Both the position numbers and the translations under genes were made by a program. The notes under the pieces are model-generated. The model searched no databases and was not told the DNA's origin. It saw only the letters and a list, made by a program, of their open reading frames with translations. From the NCBI RefSeq assembly GCF_016735695.1, contig NZ_JAERQD010000004.1:62001-126000 (forward strand): a stretch of DNA of 64,000 bases, written 5' to 3'. Positions within the stretch are counted from its first letter, which is position 1. Each line of letters opens with the position of its first letter. The DNA comes from Microvirga zambiensis WSM3693 (GTDB lineage Bacteria > Pseudomonadota > Alphaproteobacteria > Rhizobiales > Beijerinckiaceae). Of this stretch, positions 9,536 to 17,962 are shown in pieces.

Positions 9536-12225
9536 GGCCGTGCTCCTTTGCCGACCGTCTTCACCGGACTGCCGGAGATCAGGTTGGTGACGTCGAGCAG
9601 GATCTGCGGCAGGGCCCAGCCGCCCGGGCATGCGAGATAGCGCGGCTCCCAGACGGGCTTGAATTTCTCCTTGTAGGCCCGCAATCCCTTGAAGCCGTAG
9701 AAGCGCTCGCCGTTGCGCGCGACGAAGGCCGCGATCTTGTGCCAGCTCGGCGCGAGGCGATGGCCGGAGAGGCCGGAGAGCGGCGCCATGCCGAGGTTGA
9801 ACCAGCGATAGCCGCGCGCCTTGCCCTCCTGCATCAGGCTGACGAAGAGGAGATCCATGATGCCGGAGAATTCCGGCAGATGGCGCATGAGATCGACGGT
9901 GAGCTCGCCGCCCGGCTGGCCATACCAGATGTTGGCGAAGGCAACGATGCGGCCTTCCCGGCGAATGACGGCGACATCGAAGCGCGAGAGATAGCTCTCC
10001 GACCAGAAGCCGATGGAAAAGCCCTTCTCGCCGGCGCGGCGCTGGGTGAGCCACGCATCAGACACGCGCTTGAGTTCGGCGAGATGGACCGGCACATCGG
10101 CGGCCGGGACGATTGCGAATTCGAAGCTCTCGCGCTTGGCCCGGTTGAGGGCGGCACGCCAATCCCTGCCGATCTTGCCCTCGGTGGTGAACTCGGCGAG
10201 ATCCACATGGGCCTCCTCGCCGAGCTTCACGAGAGACAGGCCGCCATCGAGATAGAGCGGCAGATGGGTCGGGCTGACCTGGTAGAAAACGGGCCAGCCC
10301 GCGTGACGGTCGACTTCCTCGAGGAAGCGCCACATGAGATCGGCAGCGCGCTCGGTCGAACCGATGGGGTCGCCCATGACGATCCAGCTCTTGCCGCGCA
10401 CCGCATACATCAGGAAAGCATCGCCCGCTTCGTGGAAGAGAAAGCGCTTGTCTTCGAGCAGTGCGAGATGCGCATCGGCGCGCTCGGCCTGTGCGAGCGC
10501 GGGCGTGAGCGCGTCGAGCCGCAGCGGCTCGGCCCGTCGCGGACTCGGCGAGCGATGAATCATGGCATAGAGCGACAGGCCGGCACCGATGACGACCGCG
10601 ACGAGGCTGCTGCGCAGAAAGCGCGAGGCGTCGTCCTGCCAGCTGAACTGCCACCAGAGGTCGTGACTGTAATCCACGTCCTGGAACGCGGCGAGGCCGA
10701 GCCAGATCGAACAGCCGACGACGAAGCCCAGAGCGACGAGCCAGCGCGGCTCGAGCGGCTCCGCGAAGATGCCGGCCTTGCGGTAGAAGGCCGAGCGGTG
10801 GGTAAGAAGCAGCACCAGCACGCCGCCGAGGACGAGGGCCTCCTCCCAGTCGAAGCCCTTGGCGAGCGACACCACCATGCCGGCGCCGATCACCAGCACG
10901 GCCATGGTCCAGGCGCCCGAAAGGCGGCGCATGAGACCGCGCGAGAGGATGAGGAGCACCACGCCCGCCGTGCTGCCGACGAGATGCGACACCTCGGCGA
11001 AAGGCAGCGGCACCAGATGCCTCAGGGCGCGAATGCGCGAGTAATCATTGGGCAGGGCGCCGGAGGTGAGCAGGACGAGCCCTCCGAGGACCGTGAGGGC
11101 GGCGAGCGCGGCCGGCACGAAGGGCAGGATGAGCCGTCGGATGCGGCGCACGGCCTGCGAGAGCCGGGCGTCGGAGCGGCGCAATTCGTGGACGGTGAAA
11201 ACAGTCACTGCGATCAGGAATGGGATGAGCGTATAGGTCAGCCGCCAGACCAGAACCGCGGAAACAAGTTCGGCCGTGGGCGCATCGGGCAGAGCCAATA
11301 GGAGCGCCGCCTCGAAGGCGCCGAGGCCCGCGGGAACATGACTGGCGATGGCGAGCAGGATTCCACCCGCGAACAAAGCCGCGAAGGCCGGAAAGCCGAT
11401 GCCGATATCCGGCGGCAGGAACACCCAGAGCGCCGCGGCAGCCGCCGAGACGTCCACGAGACCGAGACCGATCTGGATGAGCGCTCCCCTGCCCCCCGGC
11501 AGGCGGACCAGCGCCTCGCCGCGGCCGATGACGCGCTCGCCCTTGTGGGTCCAGATCACGTAGCCGGCCAGCGCAAGCAGCAGAACAATGCCCAGAACCT
11601 GGTTCAGGCCGACGGGCAGCCGGTCGAGAGCGGCGAGAGCCTGGGGCTGCAGGGCGGCGCTGATGCCGAGAACGGCCGCCATGCCGGTCCATAGGGTGAC
11701 GGCCGCCACGGCCGTAAGCTTCGCGACCTCGGCGAGGTTCAGTCCGGCCGCGCCGTAGATGCGCCAGCGCACGGCGCCGGCGGTAAAGAGCGGGAAGCCG
11801 AGCGTGTGTCCGATGGCATAGCTCGTGAAGGAGCCGACAGCGATGGTCCTGTAAGGAATCGGCTTGTCGGTCGCCGCACGCACGCCGAAGAGGTCGTAGC
11901 CGGTGAGCGCGCCATAGCTGAGGGCACTGAAGAACAGCGACAGCGCGATCACATGCGGGGGCGTGCCGAGCGCGGTCGCGGCCACTGCGGAAAAGTCGAG
12001 CCCGGCCAGCAATTCGGCCAGCAGATAGATCATGGCGGCGATGATCGCGACGATTCCGGCGGGCGCGACCCGATGCAGGAGCACGCGCCAATTCCTGGCC
12101 GACGGAGCGGGTTTCGGAGGAAGGCAGGCATCGGATGCGGCACCGGCCGCTTCGATGCTTCCTTCCTCGGACAGCGCATCGCGCCCGGAACGAGGCTCGG
12201 CGGTACGCAGAGCATGGGTGGACAT
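9532..12225 (-). CDS. lpiA: LpiA/MprF-like lysyl-phosphatidylglycerol synthase and flippase
   Basis: This 897-residue membrane protein has the full MprF architecture. About the first 570 residues hold many membrane helices (flippase part, with SHVPAGLGAFEAALLLALP typical of the family). The C-terminal 300 residues are the cytosolic DUF2156 aminoacyl-phosphatidylglycerol synthase (YAVRGKSWIVMGDPIGS, GEKGFSIGFWSE, MDLLFVSLMQEGKARGYRWF). It transfers lysine from Lys-tRNA to phosphatidylglycerol and flips the product, lowering the negative envelope charge and giving resistance to acid and cationic peptides. The ATG at 12225 is chosen over an upstream GTG at 12270. It is followed at once by the AcvB-like gene (ATGA overlap). 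Confidence 0.92.
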   Translation of the reverse strand: MSTHALRTAEPRSGRDALSEEGSIEAAGAASDACLPPKPAPSARNWRVLLHRVAPAGIVAIIAAMIYLLAELLAGLDFSAVAATALGTPPHVIALSLFFSALSYGALTGYDLFGVRAATDKPIPYRTIAVGSFTSYAIGHTLGFPLFTAGAVRWRIYGAAGLNLAEVAKLTAVAAVTLWTGMAAVLGISAALQPQALAALDRLPVGLNQVLGIVLLLALAGYVIWTHKGERVIGRGEALVRLPGGRGALIQIGLGLVDVSAAAAALWVFLPPDIGIGFPAFAALFAGGILLAIASHVPAGLGAFEAALLLALPDAPTAELVSAVLVWRLTYTLIPFLIAVTVFTVHELRRSDARLSQAVRRIRRLILPFVPAALAALTVLGGLVLLTSGALPNDYSRIRALRHLVPLPFAEVSHLVGSTAGVVLLILSRGLMRRLSGAWTMAVLVIGAGMVVSLAKGFDWEEALVLGGVLVLLLTHRSAFYRKAGIFAEPLEPRWLVALGFVVGCSIWLGLAAFQDVDYSHDLWWQFSWQDDASRFLRSSLVAVVIGAGLSLYAMIHRSPSPRRAEPLRLDALTPALAQAERADAHLALLEDKRFLFHEAGDAFLMYAVRGKSWIVMGDPIGSTERAADLMWRFLEEVDRHAGWPVFYQVSPTHLPLYLDGGLSLVKLGEEAHVDLAEFTTEGKIGRDWRAALNRAKRESFEFAIVPAADVPVHLAELKRVSDAWLTQRRAGEKGFSIGFWSESYLSRFDVAVIRREGRIVAFANIWYGQPGGELTVDLMRHLPEFSGIMDLLFVSLMQEGKARGYRWFNLGMAPLSGLSGHRLAPSWHKIAAFVARNGERFYGFKGLRAYKEKFKPVWEPRYLACPGGWALPQILLDVTNLISGSPVKTVGKGARP

Positions 12226-12370
12226 GGGGAGATCTTTCGTCTGTTGCTGAGCGTCGGATGGTTCCGACACTTGGCGGGTTCCACGGCGGCTTCGATGCCT
12301 GGCGAAACCCGGTTGGGAGCGCGCAGGAACGCGCGGCCAAGCCTGCGGCGCGAAGGGCGCGGCAGGTGCC

Positions 12371-12724
12371 TCAGACGAGCGGGGGACCGGTGGGCGGGGC
12401 GGCGCAGTGCCGATGGGAGGGGGGAGCGGTGGGATAGGCGCTACGGCCGGTCTCGATCAGCCGGCTTCGGTCGAGAACGATCTCGGTCCAGCCTGGAAGC
12501 AGCGCATAGCCGAACCCATGGCTTTTTTCGGACTCGTCCGTGACGATCCGCTCCGCCTGGAAAGCATCGTCGGCGAGGATGATGGCCGTATCGAGCGTCC
12601 GCTCGATGATGCGGATGCGATCATTGTCGTCGAACAGGCGCGGCTCCGCCTGCGCCAGGCCTGCCATCAGCAGGAGCGCGAGGAGAGGCTGCACGAAGCC
12701 CAGGATGATGCGGTTCAGGTTCAC
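12371..12724 (-). CDS. small secreted hypothetical protein upstream of lpiA
   Basis: This is a 117-residue protein with a clear signal peptide (FVQPLLALLLMAGLAQA, cleavage near residue 26). A mature part of about 70 residues follows (EPRLFDDNDRIRIIERTLD), then a proline-rich tail. It starts with GTG; the ribosome binding site is weak. I do not recognise a family. It lies on the same strand as lpiA, with 145 nt between its stop and the lpiA start, so it could be the first gene of that operon or an independent periplasmic factor. The tail may be longer than in homologues. Confidence 0.6.
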   Translation of the reverse strand: MNLNRIILGFVQPLLALLLMAGLAQAEPRLFDDNDRIRIIERTLDTAIILADDAFQAERIVTDESEKSHGFGYALLPGWTEIVLDRSRLIETGRSAYPTAPPSHRHCAAPPTGPPLV

Positions 12725-12822
12725 GAAATCGAATCGCTTCCGTCACTCGTTGCGATCGTCGCACAGGCAAGCTGAATGGTTGCTGATTGGGGCGAAAGCA
12801 AGTTCCCCTCCCCGGGGCAGCC

Positions 12823-13317
12823 TCAGGCGCCGGGATCCTCCATCGGCCAGTCGGTGATCCGGTTCAGGAGTTCCGCGACCGTGAAATCCTCCTCCGGCCC
12901 GGCGACCCGGTCGCGGACGGAGATGCCTGCCGCATGAACGGTCTCGGGGTCGCCAGAGACGAGCGGGTGCCACCAGTAGAGGTCATGCCCCTCTGCTAGG
13001 AGACGATAGGCGCAGGTATGGGGCAGCCAGGACAGGCTGCGCACCGCATCGGGCGTCAGGCGGACGCAATCGGCCACCTTCTTCTGACGGTTCGGATAGT
13101 CGCGGCAGCGGCACGTCTGGTCGTCGAGGAGAGTGCAGCCGACATCGGTATACATCACCTCGCCGGTATCCTCGTCCTCCAGCTTGACGAGGCAGCAGCG
13201 CCCACAGCCGTCGCACAGGCTCTCCCATTCGGGAAGGCTCATGGCGTCGAGGGACTTCACGCGCCAGAAAGGTTGCTCTTCCGGCTCGGGGCGAATGGCG
13301 GGTGCGGCATTTGGCAT
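12823..13317 (-). CDS. UPF0260 (YcgN-like) cysteine-cluster protein
   Basis: This 164-residue protein has the UPF0260/YcgN signature: [16 protein letters not shown] followed by CDGCGRCC (residues about 35-42), then further cysteines in [19 protein letters not shown] and VADCVRLTP. The CxxCxxCC set belongs to the putative zinc- or iron-chelating group (PF03692), whose role is not established. The C-terminal [14 protein letters not shown] is also characteristic. Upstream in-frame codons to 13482 are possible, but the ATG at 13317 matches the usual protein length. It is divergent from the penicillin-binding protein gene. Family confident, function unknown. Confidence 0.88.
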   Translation of the reverse strand: MPNAAPAIRPEPEEQPFWRVKSLDAMSLPEWESLCDGCGRCCLVKLEDEDTGEVMYTDVGCTLLDDQTCRCRDYPNRQKKVADCVRLTPDAVRSLSWLPHTCAYRLLAEGHDLYWWHPLVSGDPETVHAAGISVRDRVAGPEEDFTVAELLNRITDWPMEDPGA

Positions 13318-13529
13318 GTGGGCGCTTTGACGTCTCTTTGAGGCGGTTTGAAGGAAGGTGCTAAACGGCACATAGGAGCAAGCCATACCTCCGAAGCGGT
13401 AAATCTCTGTGAACCTACACAGGAGGTTCTGAGTTATTATATCAACCTCGTCGCGCGTAGCCGTTGCCGCAAGGGGATTCAACGATCATAACAGGGCAGT
13501 CAGGCCCCGACCTGCCCCGAAGGACCGCC

Positions 13530-15740
13530 GTGAGCCAGCAGCCTCCCATTTCCTTTATGACGCGGATCAAGCGCGCGGCGCTGGGATTCGACGCATGGCT
13601 CAACTCGACCCTGTTCCAGAGCCGCCGCGGCTTGGCCGGGGCCTGGGGATGGTATTCGGAAAAGCTGAAATGCCTGCGCTTCCGCGGTCCCGTGCGAGGC
13701 CTGCTGGACCTGACCAGCGAGGCGACGACCCTCGGCACCGTCGGCGCGGTCGCGATGCTGGCCCTCGCCCTTCCGGCCTTCCGGGAAACCGAGGACGACT
13801 GGCTCAAGACCCAGGACCTCGCCGTCACCTTCCTCGACCGCTACGGCCAGGAGGTCGGGCGCCGCGGCCTGCATCTCGACGATTCCTACAAGATCGAGGA
13901 TTTCCCCGATTACATGATCAAGGCCGCGCTGGCGACGGAAGACCGGCGTTTCTACGACCATTGGGGCATCGACCCCATCGGCACCTTCCGCGCTCTTGTG
14001 GTCAATACGCAGGGCGGAGGCGTGGTCCAGGGCGGCTCCTCGATCACCCAGCAGCTGGCCAAGAACCTCTTCCTGACCAACGAGCGCTCCCTCGAGCGCA
14101 AGATCAAGGAAGCTTTCCTCGCCGTCTGGCTCGAATTCCACCTGACCAAGGACGAGATCCTCAAGCTCTATCTCGACCGCGCCTATATGGGCGGCGGCGC
14201 CCATGGCGTGGTCGCGGCGGCGGATTACTATTTCAGCAAGCCGGCCAAGGACCTCACCCTGGCGGAATCCGCCATGTTGGCCGGCCTGTTCAAGGCGCCG
14301 ACGAAATACGCGCCCCACGTGAACCTGCCGGCGGCCCGCGCGCGGGCAAACGAGGTGCTTCGCAACATGGTCGAGGCAGGCTTCCTCACCGAGGGCCAGA
14401 TCCAGACCGCCCGGCGCAACCCGGCGACCCCGGTCAGCCGCGAGCGCGAGACCACCCCCGACTTCTATCTCGACTGGGCCTTCGAGCAGGTGAAGGCTCT
14501 CGCGGCGGAGAAGAAATTCGGCAACGAGCGGGTGGTGATCGTCAAGACGCCCCTCGACACCGCCCTTCAGCGCCATACGGAAGAGACCCTGGAGAACATG
14601 CTGCGCCAGCATGGGCGTCAGTATAAGGCAGGCCAGGGCGCCATCGTCGTCATGGACGTGGACGGCGCCGTTCGCACCATCGTCGGCGGGCGCGATTACG
14701 GCCAGAGCCAGTTCAACCGCGCCACCGGCGGCCTGCGCCAGCCAGGATCCTCGTTCAAGCCCTTCGTCTACGCAGCGGCGCTGACCACCAACCCGAAGCT
14801 CCGGCCCAACTCCATCGTGGTCGACCGGCCGATCTGTCTGGGCAACTGGTGCCCGCAGAATTATGGCCGCTCCTTCGCCGGCTCGATGCCGCTTGTCTCC
14901 GCCCTCGCCCGCTCGATCAACTCCATCCCGGTCCAGATGTCCGTCGAGATCGGCAAGGGCAACGCCAAAGCCGGCCGCGCCGTCATCGTCGATACGGCGA
15001 AGCGCATGGGGCTGACCCATCCGCTCGCAGATTCGAGCTCGCTGCCCATCGGCGCCGCCGAGGTCACCCCGATCGACATGGCGGCCTCGTATGCGGTCTT
15101 CGCCAATGGCGGCAAGCGGGCCGATCCCTACGCCGCCTGGGAAGTCCGCAACTCCGCCGGAGATGTGATCTACCGCCATGACCGGGACACCCCGCCCAAG
15201 CAGGTGCTCGACACCCGCGTGGTCCAGGACATGAACTTCATGCTCAACAAGGTCGTCGAGGAAGGTACCGGCAAGCGCGCGGCCCTGGAAGGCATCCCGG
15301 TTGCGGGGAAGACCGGCACGACCAACGGCTACAAAGATGCCTGGTTCGTCGGCTATACCGGCAACCTCGTCGCCAGCGTGTGGTACGGCAACGACGATTC
15401 CACGCCGATGAACGAGATGACCGGCGGCACGCTTCCGGCGATGACCTGGCACGAGGTGATGAACCTCGCGCACCAGAACCTGGAGATCCGCCCCATCCCC
15501 GGCGCGAGCCCGGCCAACGCCAACCGCGTGGCCTCCGCAAGCCGCCCGAGCGCGGATCAGGCCCAGGCGCCCGCCCAGGGTTATCTTGCCGGCACCCTCT
15601 CGCGCCGCTCCTATGAGGTGCTGGGTACCATCGGCACCCTGTTCCAGTCCGTCGAGCGTTCGGTCGCCGCGGGCAAGGCGCCCGAAGCGCCGGGCAGTTC
15701 GGCAGCCGTCGACGGCCGCCGCCAGGTCGCGATGCCCTGA
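13530..15740 (+). CDS. class A penicillin-binding protein (transglycosylase/transpeptidase, PBP1A family)
   Basis: This is a 736-residue bifunctional peptidoglycan synthase. One membrane anchor lies at about residues 65-85. The GT51 glycosyltransferase contains ATEDRRFYDHWGID (catalytic Glu137) and GGSSITQQLAKNL. The transpeptidase has the SxxK motif as SSFK (Ser407), the SxN motif in ARSINS and the KTGTT box. It polymerises lipid II and cross-links stem peptides in the periplasm. I choose the GTG at 13530 because GAAGGA precedes it; a TTG at 13464 and an ATG at 13557 are alternatives. The C-terminal 70 residues are Ala/Pro-rich and disordered. DUF1214 and DUF1254 genes follow within a few bases, suggesting one transcript. 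Confidence 0.93.
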   Translation: MSQQPPISFMTRIKRAALGFDAWLNSTLFQSRRGLAGAWGWYSEKLKCLRFRGPVRGLLDLTSEATTLGTVGAVAMLALALPAFRETEDDWLKTQDLAVTFLDRYGQEVGRRGLHLDDSYKIEDFPDYMIKAALATEDRRFYDHWGIDPIGTFRALVVNTQGGGVVQGGSSITQQLAKNLFLTNERSLERKIKEAFLAVWLEFHLTKDEILKLYLDRAYMGGGAHGVVAAADYYFSKPAKDLTLAESAMLAGLFKAPTKYAPHVNLPAARARANEVLRNMVEAGFLTEGQIQTARRNPATPVSRERETTPDFYLDWAFEQVKALAAEKKFGNERVVIVKTPLDTALQRHTEETLENMLRQHGRQYKAGQGAIVVMDVDGAVRTIVGGRDYGQSQFNRATGGLRQPGSSFKPFVYAAALTTNPKLRPNSIVVDRPICLGNWCPQNYGRSFAGSMPLVSALARSINSIPVQMSVEIGKGNAKAGRAVIVDTAKRMGLTHPLADSSSLPIGAAEVTPIDMAASYAVFANGGKRADPYAAWEVRNSAGDVIYRHDRDTPPKQVLDTRVVQDMNFMLNKVVEEGTGKRAALEGIPVAGKTGTTNGYKDAWFVGYTGNLVASVWYGNDDSTPMNEMTGGTLPAMTWHEVMNLAHQNLEIRPIPGASPANANRVASASRPSADQAQAPAQGYLAGTLSRRSYEVLGTIGTLFQSVERSVAAGKAPEAPGSSAAVDGRRQVAMP

Positions 15741-15743
15741 CGA

Positions 15744-16412
15744 ATGCAGATCGAGGCCCCCTTGACGAACGCCACTGCGGCCGCTCCGATGCGCGCGCCC
15801 ATGACCACGCCCTCGACCGTCTCCCGCCGCCGCGTTCCGACCGCCATTCTCGTGGTCTATGCGCTGCTGCTGGCGCTGGTGCTGGGCCTGGGCTCGACCT
15901 ATCGCGCCATCAACGGCAATCCGCCCTTCGGCAGCCTTCGCCTCGGTCCATGGCAGGCCTGGCCCAAGCTCGGTTCGCCGGAGGCCGACCCCTATATGCG
16001 CGCGATCCTGGCTCATCGGAGCGATGTCCCGCTCGCCACCGGCGAGGGACTCGGCTTCGTCGCGGCCCAGGACAGCGAGGGGCGGCCGCTCAATTCCGCC
16101 TGCACCTACAGCCTCGGCACGACCGCTCCCATCGCCCGCCTGTGGACCGTCACTCTCTATGACGGCGAAGGCCGTCTGCCCGCGACGGAGCTCGGGCGCC
16201 GGAGCTTCACCTCGGCGGAAGTGCTTCGAGACTCCCAGGACCGCTTCACCATGACACTCTCCCGCAGCCTGCAGCCCGGCAACTGGCTGCAGCTGCCGGC
16301 CAACGGCCCATTCATGATCTCGCTACGCCTCTACGATCCGCCGGGGGCTGCCGGAGCCAATCTCGAAGAGAGCGACTTTCCCGCGATCCAAAGGCTGGGA
16401 TGCGGCTCATGA
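15744..16412 (+). CDS. DUF1214 domain membrane-anchored protein
   Basis: This is a 222-residue protein with one membrane segment (ILVVYALLLALVLGLGSTY, about residues 35-55) and a periplasmic DUF1214 domain (PLNSACTYSLGTTAPIARLW and the closing NGPFMISLRLYDP). DUF1214 usually pairs with DUF1254; function is unknown. It begins four bases after the PBP stop and its stop overlaps the start of the DUF1254 gene (ATGA). The first 30 residues are poorly conserved in character, so a start further in is possible. The position after a PBP may hint at envelope work, but that is inference. Confidence 0.85.
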   Translation: MQIEAPLTNATAAAPMRAPMTTPSTVSRRRVPTAILVVYALLLALVLGLGSTYRAINGNPPFGSLRLGPWQAWPKLGSPEADPYMRAILAHRSDVPLATGEGLGFVAAQDSEGRPLNSACTYSLGTTAPIARLWTVTLYDGEGRLPATELGRRSFTSAEVLRDSQDRFTMTLSRSLQPGNWLQLPANGPFMISLRLYDPPGAAGANLEESDFPAIQRLGCGS

Positions 16413-16972
16413 GAGGTTTCGGTCGCTTTCTGATCGCCACCCTCTGCGGTCTCGTGATCGCGGTCGGCGTCCATATCGCCGCCATTTTCGCGAGCCCCTA
16501 CCTCGCCGAGCAGGATGCCTTCGCCAAGGTGCAGCCGACCCGGACCTCCGACAAGGCGCAGATCATCAGCGCTCCGGGTGGCGAGAACACGTGGCTGCCG
16601 CGGCCCGATCCCGCCGTCGCGGTGGCCGCCTGCGCCTTCGATCTGCGCAACGGCCCCATGCGCATCGCCGCGCGGACGGGGACGCTGCCCCTCTCCTTCT
16701 CCTTCCATAGGGAATCGGGCGGCGTGTTCTTCGCCGTCACGGACCGCGCTGCCGTACGCGGAGAGCTGGAAATCGTCGCCATGACCGCGCGCCAGCTCGA
16801 CGAGGCGCGTGCGGCGGAGGACGAGAATGATCCGTCGCGCGATGTGCGGATCGTCTCGCCCGAGCAGCAGGGTTTCGTGATCGTGCGCGTGGCTGCTCCC
16901 ATGCCGAGCCTCCGGCCGCAGGCGGAGGAAGCGGCGAAGGCCGTCTCCTGCACGGTCGAACAGGACCAGTAG
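16409..16972 (+). CDS. DUF1254 domain membrane-anchored protein
   Basis: This 187-residue protein opens with a membrane anchor (FLIATLCGLVIAVGVHIAAI, residues about 6-26). A DUF1254-like periplasmic domain follows, beginning YLAEQDAFAKVQPTRTSD. It is the partner of the preceding DUF1214 protein, with start and stop overlapping as ATGA; the ATG at 16400 is an alternative. A split pair of this kind, DUF1214 first, replaces the single DUF1254-DUF1214 polypeptide found in other bacteria. No catalytic motif is evident. Confidence 0.82.
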   Translation: MRGFGRFLIATLCGLVIAVGVHIAAIFASPYLAEQDAFAKVQPTRTSDKAQIISAPGGENTWLPRPDPAVAVAACAFDLRNGPMRIAARTGTLPLSFSFHRESGGVFFAVTDRAAVRGELEIVAMTARQLDEARAAEDENDPSRDVRIVSPEQQGFVIVRVAAPMPSLRPQAEEAAKAVSCTVEQDQ

Positions 16973-16976
16973 ATTC

Positions 16977-17474
16977 ATGCCCTGGCGTCCGATGACGTCC
17001 GAGGATCTGCCGCAGGTGCAGGCTCTCGCGGACGAAATCCATGTCGACCATCCGGAGGATCTCGAGATTCTGGCCGAGCGCCAGCGCCTCTATCCGGATG
17101 GCTGCCTCTTGCTGGTCGAGGATGGCACTGCCATCGGCTACGTGCTCACGCATCCCTGGCGCTTGGGCGAGCCGCCGCCGCTCAACCGGCCTCTCGGCCA
17201 ATTGCCCGATGAGGCAACGACATATTACGTCCATGACGTCGCGCTGCTGCCCTCCACGCGAGGAAAGGGATATGCCGCGCAGGCAGCAGCGATGCTGATC
17301 GCGCATGCACGCGAGGCAGGCTTCGACAATCTGTCGCTCGTCGCCGTCAACAGGTCGCAGGCGTTCTGGGAGAAGGTTGGGTTTCGCGCTGTGGCCGTGC
17401 CCGGCCTGGAGGCGAAGCTCTCGAGTTACGGACCGGATGCGGTGCTGATGGTACAGCAGGTCCCCGGCGCCTGA
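16977..17474 (+). CDS. GNAT family N-acetyltransferase
   Basis: This 165-residue protein is a single GNAT acetyltransferase domain: an N-terminal WRPMTSEDLPQVQALADEIH segment, the acetyl-CoA binding motif A around VALLPSTRGKGYAAQAAAM (R/QxxGxG/A loop as TRGKGYA) and a C-terminal FWEKVGFRAV helix-strand. It transfers an acetyl group from acetyl-CoA to an amine; the acceptor cannot be told. It starts four bases after the DUF1254 gene and could be the last gene of the PBP transcript. Confidence 0.88.
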   Translation: MPWRPMTSEDLPQVQALADEIHVDHPEDLEILAERQRLYPDGCLLLVEDGTAIGYVLTHPWRLGEPPPLNRPLGQLPDEATTYYVHDVALLPSTRGKGYAAQAAAMLIAHAREAGFDNLSLVAVNRSQAFWEKVGFRAVAVPGLEAKLSSYGPDAVLMVQQVPGA

Positions 17475-17507
17475 CGGCGCCACGTCGTCAAATGCAATCG
17501 ACCGAAA

Positions 17508-17711
17508 TCAGGAGCGGCGGCGTCCGGGGCCGTTCGAGGCGACGGGACGGGAAGGACCGGGATTGGGAGACGGCCTCTCGTAGCGCACGCCGGTGAAGAG
17601 AAGGATCTCGCCCCGCGGCTCGTCGGCGGATGGAAGCGGACGCTGCGGCCGTTCCGCGCTGTCCGGAAAGGCGATCACCACCGCCGGTGATCTGGTCCAT
17701 AGATCTTGCAT
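17508..17711 (-). CDS. 67-residue hypothetical protein
   Basis: A small protein of 67 residues, rich in proline and arginine at its end, with a hydrophobic core GEILLFTGVRYER (about residues 34-46). A strong ribosome binding site (GAGGAGGG) seven bases before the ATG supports real translation. Short alphaproteobacterial proteins with a similar FTGVRYER string seem familiar, but I cannot name a family. It is isolated on the minus strand, converging with the acetyltransferase gene. Soluble; no known motif. Confidence 0.65.
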   Translation of the reverse strand: MQDLWTRSPAVVIAFPDSAERPQRPLPSADEPRGEILLFTGVRYERPSPNPGPSRPVASNGPGRRRS

Positions 17712-17962
17712 CGTGCCCTCCTCTTACTTGCCGCCGTCTGCATGGATGCATCACTCACAAAAAGAGAGGTATGGTTAACAGTTCGTTTCCGTCGGCCGGC
17801 ACGCTGCGGAAAAACCCTCGGCCTGACATGAAAACAACAGTTGCTGCCGCGCTTATGTTCCACATCGGAATGCAGCAAAATCCGGTTCGGCCCGAACTCG
17901 TTAAAGAGACGCTAAGGAACGGCCTTTAGCGTCTGGCGAGTTGCGTTGAAGCGAGTTTTCGT
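17712..17962. other. intergenic region between divergent genes
   Basis: A 251-bp gap between the 67-residue protein (-) and the DUF2336 gene (+), presumably holding both promoters. No operator, terminator or RNA gene was recognised. Confidence 0.4.

Noticed and set aside
9739..11301. 520-codon open frame on + inside lpiA
   Set aside because: Antisense shadow rich in charged residues; lpiA has full family features.
13500..16016. 838-codon open frame on the minus strand opposite the penicillin-binding protein gene
   Set aside because: It is antisense to a gene with complete catalytic motifs, lacks recognisable domains and reflects the high GC third-position bias.
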